64,000 bases of DNA from CAIWHR01 sp963741355 (GCA_963741355.1 CAVUIG010000008.1:51839-115838); one strand, 5' to 3'; numbered from the stretch's first letter, positions 48,442 through 58,832 are shown. Numbers and translations are program-made. The notes: a model not told the origin generated them from the sequence alone.

Positions 48442-48978
48442 GCCAAGCATGTTCGGCGCGTCAGTACCATGCCGGACAACGCATCGCCCACGCTGACTCG
48501 CATCGCCAAGATGACCCAGGAACAATTCACGGCCCTGATGACGACGATCACCGGCCGCATCGCGGGACGCCCGCTCGATGCCGCGCTCGAAGCTGATCTC
48601 AACGCAAGCTTCCCCGCGGGCGGCGAGGTGTTCCGCGCGATTCAGGACGCCTGCGAGGCCGGCATCAAGGCGGGGTGGATGTGCGGTCGCGAGCACGCCG
48701 GCATCAAATACGGGCGCGTCGTGAAGCCGGGTCCCGCGACCGACGGATACTCGGTGGACGTCGTCGAAATGGACGAGATCGCCGGCGGGCATCACCGCCA
48801 TCCGAACGGCGAGATCGATCTCATCATGCCGGTCGGGGGCGCGGCACGGTTCGACGGCCGCGGCGCAGGTTGGCTAGTATATGAGCCGGGTACCGCGCAC
48901 GTGCCGACCGTCGCCGGCGGCAAGGCGCTGGTGCTCTACCTGTTGCCGCAAGGCGCGATCGAATTCACCAAGGCGTGA
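48439..48978 (+). CDS. DUF4863 family protein (4-hydroxylaminobenzoate lyase-like)
   Basis: A 179-residue protein, or 169 if it starts at ATG 48469 (MPDNASPTLTRIAKM), the better choice because the first ATG lies in the operator motif. Core: FRAIQDACEAGIKAGWMCGR, EHAGIKYGRVVKPGPATDGY and EIAGGHHRHPNGEIDLIMPV, a cupin-like His/Glu metal site. The family includes PnbB-type 4-hydroxylaminobenzoate lyases and uncharacterised members inside benzoate box clusters. First gene of the ligase/transport operon; exact reaction here is unknown. Confidence 0.75.
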   Translation: MAKHVRRVSTMPDNASPTLTRIAKMTQEQFTALMTTITGRIAGRPLDAALEADLNASFPAGGEVFRAIQDACEAGIKAGWMCGREHAGIKYGRVVKPGPATDGYSVDVVEMDEIAGGHHRHPNGEIDLIMPVGGAARFDGRGAGWLVYEPGTAHVPTVAGGKALVLYLLPQGAIEFTKA

Positions 48979-49051
48979 CCGGCCGCATGTGACCGCGGAA
49001 CCGTTGCGCAGCACGCCGCGCGCGGGCGCCGGGCCGAAGAAAGGGAGAACG

Positions 49052-50654
49052 ATGCCGTCGTTGAGCAGTGCCGACCATCGCATGGTGCCGCCGCACGTCG
49101 ACGTGCCGCGCGATTACAACGCGGCGCACGACCTCATCGAGCGCAATCTCGCGGCGGGCCGCGCCGGCAAGGTCGCCTTCATCGACGATCGGGGAAGCTA
49201 CACCTACGGCGAGCTCGCGGAACGCGTGAACCGCTGCGCCAACGCGCTGACGGGCCTGGGACTCGCGCGCGAGGAGCGCGTGCTCCTCTGTCTGCTCGAC
49301 ACCATCGATTTCCCGTCGGCGTTTCTCGGCGCGATCAAGGCCGGCATCGTCCCGGTGGCGGGGAACACGCTGCTCACGACGAAGGATTACGAGTACATGC
49401 TGCGCGACAGCCGCGCGGGCACGCTGCTCGTGTCGGCGGCGCTCTATCCGGCCTTCGCCCCGCTCATCGGCAAGCTGCCCGACCTTCGACACGTCGTCGT
49501 CGCCGACGCGACCGACGAGCACGCGAAGGCCGGACATCACTCGCTCGCCGGCATTGATGAAGCGCGCGGGCACGAGCTTCGCCGCGGCGGAGACGACGTG
49601 CGACGACATGTGCTTCTGGCTCTATTCGTCGGGGTCCACCGGCGCGCCCAAGGGCACGGTGCACGTCCAGTCGAGCCTCATCGAGACGGCGGAGCTCTAT
49701 GCCAAGCCGATCCTGGGACTGCGCGAGGACGACGTCGTCTTCTCGGCGGCGAAGCTGTTCTTCGCCTACGGGCTCGGCAACGGCCTCACGTTTCCGCTGG
49801 CGGTGGGTGCGACGGCGATCCTGATGGCCGAGCGTCCGACGCCGGCCGCCGTGTTCGCGCGGCTGCGCAAGCACCAGCCCACGATCTTCTACGGCGTGCC
49901 GACGCTGTTCGCCGCGCTGCTCGCGAGCCCGGATCTTCCGAAGCGCGGCGAATTGAAGATGCGGCGCTGCACGTCCGCCGGCGAGGCGCTGCCCGCCGAC
50001 ATCGGCCGGCGCTGGACCGAGCATTTCGGCGTCGAGATCCTCGACGGCCTGGGCTCGACCGAAATGCTGCACATCTTCCTGTCCAACCGTCCCGGCGAAG
50101 TGCGCTACGGGACGAGCGGGAAGCCCGTTCCCGGCTACGAGCTTCGCATCGTCGGCGACAACGGCGCGCCGGTCGCGCCAGGTGAAGTGGGAGAGCTGCA
50201 GATCGCCGGCCCGACCGCGGCGATGTGCTACTGGAACAACCGCGAGAAGAGCCGCAGCACGTTCCAGGGGCCCTGGACCCGCAGCGGCGACAAGTACTCG
50301 ATCGACGCGGACGGCAACTATGTCTATTCGGGCCGCAGCGACGACATGCTCAAGGTCTCCGGCATCTACGTGTCGCCGATCGAGGTCGAGGCGGCGCTGA
50401 TCACGCACCCGGCGGTGCTCGAGGCGGCGGTGATCGGCAAGGAGGACGACGAGCACCTGACGAAGCCCGTCGCCTATGTCGTGCTGAAAGCGGGGCGGGA
50501 GCCCTCGGACGCGCTGGCCGAGGAGCTTCGCCAGCACGTGAAGACGCAGCTCGCGCCGTACAAGTATCCGCGCTGGATCGAATTCATCGACGAGCTTCCG
50601 AAGACGGCGACGGGTAAGATCCAGCGGTTCAAGCTTCGCGCAAAGGCGGCCTGA
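49052..50654 (+). CDS. bclA: benzoate-CoA ligase (one frameshift)
   Basis: Acyl-adenylate-forming enzyme that activates benzoate to benzoyl-CoA, the entry to the box pathway. ATG 49052 follows AAAGGGAGAA. N-terminal VPRDYNAAHDLIERNLAAGR is typical of benzoate-CoA ligases. One extra base near 49553 shifts the frame before the AMP motif YSSGSTGAPKGTVHVQ. DGLGSTEMLHIFLSNRPGEV, SGRSDDMLKVSGIYVSPIEV and the catalytic Lys in LPKTATGKIQRFKLR follow. Corrected length 533 residues. Confidence 0.93.
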
Positions 50655-50720
50655 GGGCGATCCTCCCGCAGCCTAAGCGCGCAAGGTTCCGATAACGAGA
50701 AACGCCTTGAGGAGGAAGTG

Positions 50721-51920
50721 ATGAAACAGCCAGGTAGATCCATGCGCTTCGGCGCGCTCGCGGCGACGGCGATCCTCGCCGCCGGCCTCGTCGCCACCGC
50801 CGGCCACGCGCAGGCGCAACAGAAGGTCAAGATCGGACTGATGCTGCCGTACACGGGCACCTACGCCGCGCTCGGCAACGCGATCACCAACGGGTTCAAG
50901 CTGGCGATCGAGGAAAACGGCGGCAAGCTGGCCGGCCGCGAGATCGAGTACTTCGTCGTCGACGACGAGTCGGATCCCGCGAAGGCCCCGGACAACGCCA
51001 ACAAGCTCATCAAGCGCGACAACGTCGACGTGATGGTCGGCACCGTGCATTCCGGCGTCGCGCTCGCGATGTCGAAGGTCGCGCGCGACAACAACACGCT
51101 CCTGATCATCCCCAACGCCGGCGCCGACGACATCACCGGTCCCTTGTGCGCGGCCAACGTGTTCCGCACGTCGTTCTCGAATTCGCAGCCGGGTGTGGCG
51201 ATGGGCAAGGTGATGGCCGAGCAGAAGAAGAAGACCGCGGTCACGATCACGTGGAAATACGCGGCGGGCGAGGAATCGATCGGCGGCTTCAAGGAGGCGT
51301 TCGAGGCCGGCGGCGGCAAGGTCGTGAAGGAGCTCTATCTTCCGTTCCCGCAGGTCGAGTTCCAGGCGCTCCTGACCGAGATCGCGAGCCTCAAGCCCGA
51401 CGTCGTCTACGCGTTCTTCGCAGGCGGCGGAGCGGTCAAGTTCGTCAAGGACTATGCGGCAGCCGGACTCAACAAGACGATCCCGCTGGTCGGTCCCGGC
51501 TTCCTCACCGACGGCACGCTGGAAGCGCAGGGTGAGTCCGCCCAGGGGCTGCTGACGACGCTGCACTACGGCGACGGCCTCAACCTTCCGAAGAACAATG
51601 CGTTCCGCGCGGCGTACATGAAGGCGTACAAGACCGAGCCCGACGTCTATGCGGTCGGCGGCTACGACGCGGCGCAGCTCCTGATCGTCGGCATGAACGC
51701 GGTGAAGGGCGACCTGTCGAAGCGCGCCGAGATCGTCAAGGCGATGGAATCGGCCAAGATCGACAGCCCGCGCGGCCCGCTCGCGCTGTCGAAGTCGCAC
51801 AATCCGGTCCAGGACATCTACCTGCGCAAGGTCGAGGGCAAGGAAAACAAGGTCGTCAGCGTCGCGGTCAAGGGCCTGACCGACCCGCCGCGCGGCTGCA
51901 AGCTCGTAACGCGTCCGTAG
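50721..51920 (+). CDS. ABC transporter periplasmic substrate-binding protein (LivJ/HAAT type)
   Basis: A 399-residue periplasmic-binding protein of the branched-chain amino acid / aromatic acid (HAAT) group. Signal peptide ends AQAQ near residue 35; mature start QKVKIGLMLPYTGTYAALGN. Other marks are VDVMVGTVHSGVALAMSKVA, LYLPFPQVEFQALLTEIA and VYAVGGYDAAQLLIVGM. ATG 50721 sits behind GAGGAGGAA. Being in the benzoate operon, it likely binds benzoate or a related aromatic acid; that is inference from position. Confidence 0.88.
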   Translation: MKQPGRSMRFGALAATAILAAGLVATAGHAQAQQKVKIGLMLPYTGTYAALGNAITNGFKLAIEENGGKLAGREIEYFVVDDESDPAKAPDNANKLIKRDNVDVMVGTVHSGVALAMSKVARDNNTLLIIPNAGADDITGPLCAANVFRTSFSNSQPGVAMGKVMAEQKKKTAVTITWKYAAGEESIGGFKEAFEAGGGKVVKELYLPFPQVEFQALLTEIASLKPDVVYAFFAGGGAVKFVKDYAAAGLNKTIPLVGPGFLTDGTLEAQGESAQGLLTTLHYGDGLNLPKNNAFRAAYMKAYKTEPDVYAVGGYDAAQLLIVGMNAVKGDLSKRAEIVKAMESAKIDSPRGPLALSKSHNPVQDIYLRKVEGKENKVVSVAVKGLTDPPRGCKLVTRP

Positions 51921-51927
51921 TAGACTC

Positions 51928-51967
51928 ACGCGCGGGCAGGCATTCGCCTGCCCGCGCGTTCCATTTT
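51928..51967 (+). terminator. hairpin between the binding-protein gene and livH
   Basis: A 14-bp GC-rich stem (ACGCGCGGGCAGGC / GCCTGCCCGCGCGT, loop ATTC) at 51928-51959 followed by TCCATTTT. It probably acts as a partial terminator or 3' mRNA stabiliser that keeps the binding protein more abundant than the permeases. Confidence 0.65.
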
Positions 51968-51990
51968 GGGGACCTCGCCGGCGGCGTGCG

Positions 51991-52860
51991 ATGGACTTCT
52001 ACTCGTTCCTGATCCAGCTCCTGAACGGCGTCCAGTACGGGCTGCTGCTCTTTCTCGTCGCCAGCGGGCTGACGCTGATCTTCGGCATCATGGGCATCAT
52101 CAACCTCGCCCACGGCAGCTTCTACATGATCGGCGCCTACATGGCGTTCTCGCTGTCGACGCTGTCGGGAAGCCTTTTCGTCGCGATCGTGCTGGGCGTC
52201 GTGCTGTCGGTGGCGCTCGGCGTGTTCCTCGAATGGGCGCTGTTCAGCCACCTCTACAAGCGCGACCACCTGGAGCAGGTGCTGCTGACGTACGGGCTCA
52301 TCCTCGTGTTCGAGGAGCTGCGCAGCCTCATCGTCGGCAACGACGTCCACGGCGTCACCGTGCCGGCGATCTTCAACTGGTCGATCCCGCTGACCGAAAC
52401 GCTCTCGTATCCCGTCTACCGGCTGTTCATGTCGGCCGTGTGCATCGTGCTCGCCGTGCTGCTCTGGCTGCTGATCGCGAAGACGAGGCTCGGCATGATG
52501 ATCCGCGCGGGTGCGTCGAACCGCGAGATGGTGCAGTCGCTGGGGCTCAACATCAACCTCGTCTACCGGCTGGTGTTCGCGCTCGGCGTCGCCCTCGCGG
52601 CGTTCGCCGGAATGATCGCCGCGCCGGTGTCGTCGGTCTACCCGGGGATGGGCACGAGTGTCCTCATCATCTGCTTCGTCGTCGTCGTCATCGGCGGCAT
52701 CGGCTCGGTATGGGGCGCGCTCGTCGCCGCGCTGCTGATCGGGCTCGCCGACACCTTCGGCAAGGTGCTGATCCCGGAAGCGGCCGGCGTGACCGTTTAC
52801 CTGCTGATGGCGGCGATCCTGCTCTGGCGACCCGAAGGATTGTTCCGCCGTGGCATCTAG
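51991..52860 (+). CDS. ABC transporter permease (LivH type)
   Basis: A 289-residue inner-membrane permease with about eight helices: GLLLFLVASGLTLIFGIMGI, NLAHGSFYMIGAYMAFSLST and VVVVIGGIGSVWGALVAALL (the LivH coupling and gate motifs). Ends LLWRPEGLFRRGI. First of the two membrane subunits downstream of the binding protein. Confidence 0.9.
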   Translation: MDFYSFLIQLLNGVQYGLLLFLVASGLTLIFGIMGIINLAHGSFYMIGAYMAFSLSTLSGSLFVAIVLGVVLSVALGVFLEWALFSHLYKRDHLEQVLLTYGLILVFEELRSLIVGNDVHGVTVPAIFNWSIPLTETLSYPVYRLFMSAVCIVLAVLLWLLIAKTRLGMMIRAGASNREMVQSLGLNINLVYRLVFALGVALAAFAGMIAAPVSSVYPGMGTSVLIICFVVVVIGGIGSVWGALVAALLIGLADTFGKVLIPEAAGVTVYLLMAAILLWRPEGLFRRGI

Positions 52861-52911
52861 CGACGGCCGGCCGGTTGCCGCGGTGCGCGGCTGGCCGACG
52901 GAGACCTCGGC

Positions 52912-53874
52912 TTGAGCCGCCGGCGCATCGCGCTCGTCGCCGCGCTGGCGCTGCTCGCGCTGTTTCCGCTCGCGGGCACGACGTTCTACACCGAGCTCGT
53001 CACGAAGGTGATGATCCTCGCGATCTTCGCGCTGTCGCTCGACCTGCTGGTCGGCTACACGGGGCTCGTGTCGTTCGGGCACGCCGCGTACTACGGCGTC
53101 GGCGCGTACGTGCTCGGGCTGATGGCGCCCAAGTACGAGGCGGCGAGCCTGTGGCTGACGCTTCCCGCCGCCGTGGCGATCGCCGGCGCCGCCGCGCTCG
53201 CCGTCGGCGCGTTCGTCGTGCGCGTCAAGGGCATCTACTTCATCATGGTGACGCTCGCGTTCGCGCAGATGTTCTACTTCGTGTTCCACGACACGACCTT
53301 CGGCCGCGGCTCGGACGGCATCAGCATGAATTTCAAGCCGTCCGCGGCGATCGGCTCCTTCGTGCCGTTCGACTTCGCCAATGCGGCGCACGTCTACTAT
53401 TTCGTGCTGGTGCTGCTCGTCATGGTCTTCGTCTTCCTGCGATTGCTGCTGCGCTCGACGTTCGGCCGCGCGCTGCAGGGCATCAAGAGCAACGAGCACC
53501 GGATGCGCTCGCTCGGCTTTCCCGTGTATCTCTACAAGCTCGCGAGCTTCGCGGTCGCCGGTGCGCTGGCGGGACTCGCCGGCTATCTCTCGGCGCTGCA
53601 ATTCGGGTTCGTCAATCCGGAGCTCCTGTCGTGGCACCAGTCCGGCAACGTGCTGCTGATGCTGATCCTGGGCGGGCAGGGCAGCCTTTACGGCGCCGTG
53701 GTCGGCGCGTTCGCGTTCGTCGCGATGGAGGAGATCTACTCGTCGGTCACCACGCACTGGCAGCTTCTCCTCGGCGGCACGATCATCCTGCTGGTGATCT
53801 TCCTGCCCGGCGGCCTCGCGAGCGTCGCGAAGCGCTTCCAGCGCACGTTGATCGGAAGGCCCGACGATGAGTGA
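52912..53874 (+). CDS. ABC transporter permease (LivM type)
   Basis: A 320-residue permease starting at TTG 52912 (then SRRRIALVAALALLALFPLA). Family motifs are ALSLDLLVGYTGLVSFGHAA, VRVKGIYFIMVTLAFAQMFY and MLILGGQGSLYGAVVGAFAF. It ends overlapping livG by 8 bases, suggesting coupled translation. Confidence 0.9.
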   Translation: MSRRRIALVAALALLALFPLAGTTFYTELVTKVMILAIFALSLDLLVGYTGLVSFGHAAYYGVGAYVLGLMAPKYEAASLWLTLPAAVAIAGAAALAVGAFVVRVKGIYFIMVTLAFAQMFYFVFHDTTFGRGSDGISMNFKPSAAIGSFVPFDFANAAHVYYFVLVLLVMVFVFLRLLLRSTFGRALQGIKSNEHRMRSLGFPVYLYKLASFAVAGALAGLAGYLSALQFGFVNPELLSWHQSGNVLLMLILGGQGSLYGAVVGAFAFVAMEEIYSSVTTHWQLLLGGTIILLVIFLPGGLASVAKRFQRTLIGRPDDE

Positions 53875-54622
53875 CGCCCTCGTCGCGACGCAGGGGCTCA
53901 CGCGCCGCTTCGGCGGGTTGACGGCCGTCAACGATGTCGCCATCGCGCTTCATCGCGAGCAACTGCACGCGGTGCTGGGGCCGAACGGCGCGGGCAAGAC
54001 GACGCTGATCAACCTCCTGTCCGGCGAGCTCAAGGCGTCGTCCGGAAAGATCCGCTACAAGGGCGGCGACATCACGCGGCTCGCGCCCGACCGGCGCTCG
54101 CGCCTGGGCATCGGCCGCAGCTACCAGAAGACCAACATCTTTCCCGCGTTCAGCGCATTCGAGAACTGCCGCCTCGCCGCGCAGTCGCGCGCGCCCCGCG
54201 TGCTCGCGATCGTCTCGAACGCGCTCTCGCACGCGCCGGTGTGCGAAGCGGCGCGCCGCGCGCTCGATGCCGCGGGCCTCGCCTCGCGCGCCGACGTGAT
54301 CGCGGCGGCGCTCTCGCACGGCGAGCAGCGCCAGCTCGAGATCGCGATGGTGCTCGCGACCGCGCCCGACGTCCTGCTGCTCGACGAGCCGCTGGCCGGC
54401 ATGGGCGCGGAGGAAGCGCAGCGCATGATCGAACTCTTGAAGAAGCTCAAGACCGATCACGCGATTCTCCTGGTCGAGCACGACATGGACGCCGTGTTCG
54501 CCGTCGCCGACACGATCACGGTGATGGTCAACGGCCAGGTGCTGGAAAGCGGCCCGCCCGCGCAGATCCGTGCCAGCGTGGCCGTGCGCAACGCCTATCT
54601 CGGCGACGAGGCGCTGCCATGA
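53867..54622 (+). CDS. ABC transporter ATP-binding protein (LivG type)
   Basis: A 251-residue ATPase subunit. Walker A GPNGAGKTTLINLL, LivG-specific YQKTNIFPAFSAFENCRLAA, signature LSHGEQRQLEIAMVLA (LSHGE variant), Walker B DVLLLDEPLAGMG and the H-loop LLVEHDMDAVFAVAD. Start overlaps the livM stop. Confidence 0.92.
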   Translation: MSDALVATQGLTRRFGGLTAVNDVAIALHREQLHAVLGPNGAGKTTLINLLSGELKASSGKIRYKGGDITRLAPDRRSRLGIGRSYQKTNIFPAFSAFENCRLAAQSRAPRVLAIVSNALSHAPVCEAARRALDAAGLASRADVIAAALSHGEQRQLEIAMVLATAPDVLLLDEPLAGMGAEEAQRMIELLKKLKTDHAILLVEHDMDAVFAVADTITVMVNGQVLESGPPAQIRASVAVRNAYLGDEALP

Positions 54623-54682
54623 CGCTGCCGCCTCGGAAGCGAGCGGGCGAAGAGGCCCGAAGGGCCGCCCCAGAGGCGCTCC

Positions 54683-54706
54683 ATTGCTCCCCCTTCGGGG
54701 GGCAAT
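54683..54706. repeat. hairpin repeat between livG and livF
   Basis: ATTGCTCCCCC-TTC-GGGGGGCAAT forms a strong stem-loop in a 124-base non-coding gap. Elements of this TTCGGGGGGCAATG type are dispersed intergenic hairpins in many Burkholderiales genomes. Confidence 0.5.
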
Positions 54707-54746
54707 GCAGCGCAGCGGCGACAGCCGCAAGCGTGGGGGCACACTA

Positions 54747-55459
54747 ATGGCGAATCGATCCTCGAGTCGCGCGAGCTCCACGCGTACTACGGCGCGAGCC
54801 ACATCCTGCACGGGATCGACTTCCGCATCGACCGCGGCGAGACGGTCGGGCTGATGGGCCGCAACGGCATGGGGAAGAGCACGCTGATCCGCAGCATGCT
54901 GGGCATCGTCAAGCCGCGTCATGGCGAGGTGTTCGTCTGCGGCACGCCGATGACGGGCGCGCAGCCATTCCTCGTCGCGCGCGCCGGAATTGCCTATGTG
55001 CCGGAAGGCCGCGGCATCTTCCCGAACCTGACGGTCCGCGAGAATCTCGTGATGGCGGCGCGCGCCGGGGCGGACGGGCGCCGCGACTGGACGTTCGAGC
55101 GCGTGATGCAGACGTTTCCCCGCCTCGCCGAGCGGCTCGACCACGGCGGGTGGCAGCTCTCCGGCGGCGAGCAGCAGATGCTGACGATCGGCCGCGCGCT
55201 GATGACCAATCCCGATCTCCTGATCCTCGACGAGGCGACCGAGGGCCTCGCGCCGCAGATCGCGAAGGAGATCTGGCGCATCGTCGACGAGATCCGCGCG
55301 CACGGCATCGCGGCGCTGATCGTCGACAAGAACTACAAGGCGGTCACCGCGATCGCCAGCCGCAACGTGATCCTCGTCAAGGGGCGCGTGGTGTTCGAGG
55401 GCCCGAGCGCCGAATTGCTCGCGCAGCCGGAGCTCCTGCATCGTCATCTCGGGGTCTAG
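54747..55459 (+). CDS. ABC transporter ATP-binding protein (LivF type, frameshift at start)
   Basis: About 237 residues. The ATG at 54747 encodes only MAN before the frame is lost. The true reading ILESRELHAYYGASHILHGI with DFRIDRGETVGLMGRNGMGK begins one frame away, so one base is missing near 54755. Walker A GRNGMGKSTLIRSML, LivF-type YVPEGRGIFPNLTVRENLVM, signature LSGGEQQMLTIGRALM, Walker B LLILDEATEGLAP. Completes the ABC transporter. Confidence 0.9.
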
Positions 55460-55460
55460 C

Positions 55461-56225
55461 GTGGCGTTCACCGAGGCCGCGGGGCATCGCCTCGAGTTCG
55501 AGCGGATCGACGTCGGCCAGACCGGCCGCCCGACGCTCGTCCTGCTGCACGAAGGTCTGGGATCCGTGGCCATGTGGCGCGAATTCCCGGGACGCCTCGC
55601 GCACGCGACCGGCTGCAACGCGGTCGTGTATTCGCGCTACGGCTACGGCCAATCGGATCCGCTGCGCGGCGATCGCGACGTCCGCTACATGCACGACGAG
55701 GCGCTGGTCGCGCTGCCGCAGATCCTCGACGCGCTTTCCATCGAGCGACCGATTCTCGTCGGGCACAGCGACGGCGGCTCGATCGCGCTCATCCATGCGG
55801 GCGCCGGCAAGCGTGCGCTGACCGGCGTCGTCACGCTCGCGGCTCATGTGCTGGTCGAGGACATTTCGGTCGCGAGCATCGCCGCCGCGAAGACGGCGTA
55901 CGAGACCACCGATCTTCGCGCGAAGCTCGCGCGCTACCACGCCGACGTCGACTCGGCCTTCTGGGGCTGGAACCGGATCTGGCTCCATCCGGATTTTCGC
56001 GCATGGAACATCGAGGAGTTCCTGCCGCGCATCACGTGTCCCGTGCTGGCGATCCAGGGCGAGGACGACGAATACGGCACGATGGAGCAGATGCGGCGGA
56101 TCGGCGCGCGGGTGCCCGATGCCGAGCTGCTCGAGCTCGAGGACTGCCGCCACTCGCCGCACCGGGACCAGGCGGACGCCGTGCTCGAGGCGATCACCCG
56201 GTTCGTCGACCGGATCTCCGCCTGA
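55461..56225 (+). CDS. alpha/beta hydrolase of the benzoate cluster
   Basis: A 254-residue alpha/beta-hydrolase-fold protein with start GTG 55461, directly after livF. Nucleophile elbow GHSDGGS (near residue 100) after LSIERPILV, oxyanion HEG in LVLLHEGLGSVAMWREFPGR, and the acid/His pair in CPVLAIQGEDDEYGT and CRHSPHRDQADAV. Possible thioesterase, removing stalled CoA esters, or ring-product hydrolase in the box route. The family role is not established. Confidence 0.8.
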   Translation: MAFTEAAGHRLEFERIDVGQTGRPTLVLLHEGLGSVAMWREFPGRLAHATGCNAVVYSRYGYGQSDPLRGDRDVRYMHDEALVALPQILDALSIERPILVGHSDGGSIALIHAGAGKRALTGVVTLAAHVLVEDISVASIAAAKTAYETTDLRAKLARYHADVDSAFWGWNRIWLHPDFRAWNIEEFLPRITCPVLAIQGEDDEYGTMEQMRRIGARVPDAELLELEDCRHSPHRDQADAVLEAITRFVDRISA

Positions 56226-56362
56226 TCGTCCGATCGATCGACGCCACATCGCCGGCGTGTCGCATCGAATTGCGACGATCGCCTGAACTGTTGTAGATTC
56301 CCTCGGTCAACGCAAACACCCCTCCTGAAAATCAGTGGCCACGGCCACGATTGCGAAGTGCG

Positions 56363-58832
56363 ATGAAATCCATGAGCAAGCGACACGCTATTGGTCTCCG
56401 GCGGGCATCGACGAGGGGCCTTCGCGGCTGGTTGCTGCTGGTCGCGCTGATATTTTGCGGCGGCGCGTCCGCGCAGGTCTCGCCGAACTATCAGGGGCTG
56501 TGGTGGGCGGCGCCAGCAGGCGTCGAATCGGGATGGGGAATCAATTTCGCGCACCAGGGCGACCAGGTCTTCGCCACCTGGTACACGTACGACACGAGCG
56601 GGAAGACGTGGTGGCTGTCGATGCTCGCGGCGCGCACGAACGGGGGAAATGTCTACGCGGGCAAGATCAATGTCGACCACGGCCCGCCGTTCAACAACTT
56701 CGTCGGCGCGGGCGTGCCGACCGAGGTCGGCAGCGGAACGCTGACGTTTGTCGACGCGAGCAATGGGAGCTTCTCGTACACGGTGAACGGCGTCATGCAG
56801 ACCAAGGCGATCACGCGATTCGACCTCGGAGACGGGCCCCAGCCCGCGTGCATCTACAGCACGGCGACGCCGAATCTCGCCGCCGCGACCAATTACCAGG
56901 ATCTCTGGTGGGTGGCCGACGGCGCGGAATCCGGATGGGGCATCAACTTCGCGCAGCAAGGCGATCGCGTCTACGCAACCTGGTATACGTACGACCTCGA
57001 CGGCACGCCGCTGTGGCTTACGGTGCTGGCCTCGCGGCAGGGCACGAGCAACGTCTACACCGGGACACTCTTCAGGTCGTCGGGACCGCGATTCGACCAA
57101 TACGATCCGACGCAATTCCAGACCCAGCCCGTCGGCCCGGCCACGTTCACGTTCACCGACGGAAACCACGCGACGTTCGAGTACTCGGTGATGTACGCGC
57201 CGTTGCCGGGGCCGGTGCACCAGACGAAGCAGATCACGCGCTTCCCGTTCGCGGCAACCGGGGGAACGATCTGCCAGACGATTCCCGATCCTCAGTTGCG
57301 CGTGTCGGCACCGACGCCTTTCGCGCCCGGATGCGAAGGGACGCCGGTCAACGGCACGCTGTACGCGAATGCCGAAGTCGAGCCCTACGTCGCTGCCAAC
57401 CCGGTCAATCCGTCGAATCTGATCGGCGTCTGGCAGCAGGACCGCTGGTCGAACGGCGGCTCGAAGGGGCTCCTGACCGGGGCGTCATTCGACGGCGGCC
57501 GCACGTGGACGCGCTCGATGGCCGCGTTCTCGCGCTGCACCGGCGGCAATGCCGCCAACGGCGCCGACTTCGAGCGCGCGTCCGACCCGTGGGTCGCGAT
57601 CGGAGGCGACGGCGTCGCGTACCAGATCGCGATCGGTTTCAACGGCGCCACTTTGGCCGCCGGCTCCTCGGGCGCGGTGCTCGCGAGCCGGTCAGTGGAC
57701 GGCGGACGCACGTGGAGCGCGCCGGTCGCGCTGATCCGCGACGGCGCTGCCAACTTCAACGACAAGGAATCGATCGCCGCCGATCCGTTCGTCGCGGGCA
57801 ACGCCTACGCGGTGTGGGATCGGCTCGAGGTGTCGGGTCACGGGCCGACGTACTTCACTCGCACGACCAACGGCGGCGTGACGTGGGAGCTCGCCCGCGC
57901 GATCTTCGATCCGGGCGGCACCAACCAGACGATCAACAACCAGACCGTCGTGCTGACCGACGGCACGCTCGTCACGTTCTTCACGCGCCTCGACAATTTC
58001 GGCAGCGCCGCCGCGAGCGCGACGCTCGTGGTGATCCGCTCGACCGACAAGGGTGTCACGTGGTCGGCACCCATCACCGTCTCCGGCGTGCAGGCCATCG
58101 GCGCGCGCGACCCCGAGACCGGCACGCCGGTGCGCGACGGCGAGAACCTCGGCGCGATCGCCGCGGGACCGGGCGGCACACTCGTCGCGGTCTGGCAGGA
58201 TTCGCGCTTCTCCGGCGGCGTGCGCGACGGCATCGCGCTGTCGCGCTCGATTCGACGGCGGCCTCACCTGGTCGGCGCCGGTGCAGGTGAATCGCGATCC
58301 GACCGTCGCCGCGTTCGAGCCCGCGGTGACGATTCGCAGCGACGGCACGATCGGCGTCACCTATTTCGATTTCCGCAGCAACACGGCGGACGTGGCGACG
58401 CTGTATACCGACTACTGGCTCGCACGCTCGAGCGATGGCGTCACATGGCGCGAGAGCCGCGTCGCCGGACCGTTCGACCTCGCCAACGCGCCGAATGCGG
58501 GCGGCCTGTTCCTCGGCGATTATCAGGCGCTCACCAGCATCGGCACGGAATTCGTGCCGTTCTACGCTGCGGCCAACACCGGCGACACGACCAACCGGAC
58601 CGACATCCTCGCGTCGCTCGTGACCTCGGCCGGCGCCGCGGCGAAGGCCGCCGCCGAGCGTTCGCGCACCGAGGCGGTGCAGACCGACGAGACGTACCGC
58701 GCGGAAACAGCGCCGCCGCTGCCGGCCACGCCGGAGCTCGCGCGCCGCCTCACCGAGAGCGTCGTGCGCACGATGACGCGGCGCGTGCCGGGATGGCTGC
58801 CGCCGGGATTGTCGCGACTGCCGCAGGACTGA
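56363..58832 (+). CDS. secreted protein with two ESGWGINF domains and a sialidase-fold (Asp-box) region (one frameshift)
   Basis: About 822 residues with an N-terminal signal (WLLLVALIFCGGASAQ). Residues 40-180 and 180-315 repeat the same unit: YQGLWWAAPAGVESGWGINF / YQDLWWVADGAESGWGINFA, each followed by VFATWYTYD or VYATWYTYD. From about residue 330 on, Asp boxes SFDGGRTWTRS, SVDGGRTWSAP, TTNGGVTWELA, STDKGVTWSAP and SFDGGLTWSAP mark a six-bladed sialidase-like propeller. One extra base near 58250 shifts the frame before SFDGG. No catalytic Tyr/Glu/Arg set could be verified, so enzymatic activity is open. Confidence 0.72.

Noticed and set aside
51868..53943. A 691-codon minus-strand frame opposite the ABC permease genes
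   Set aside because: Antisense of livH and livM; its His/Asp/Arg-rich product has no domain or start signal.
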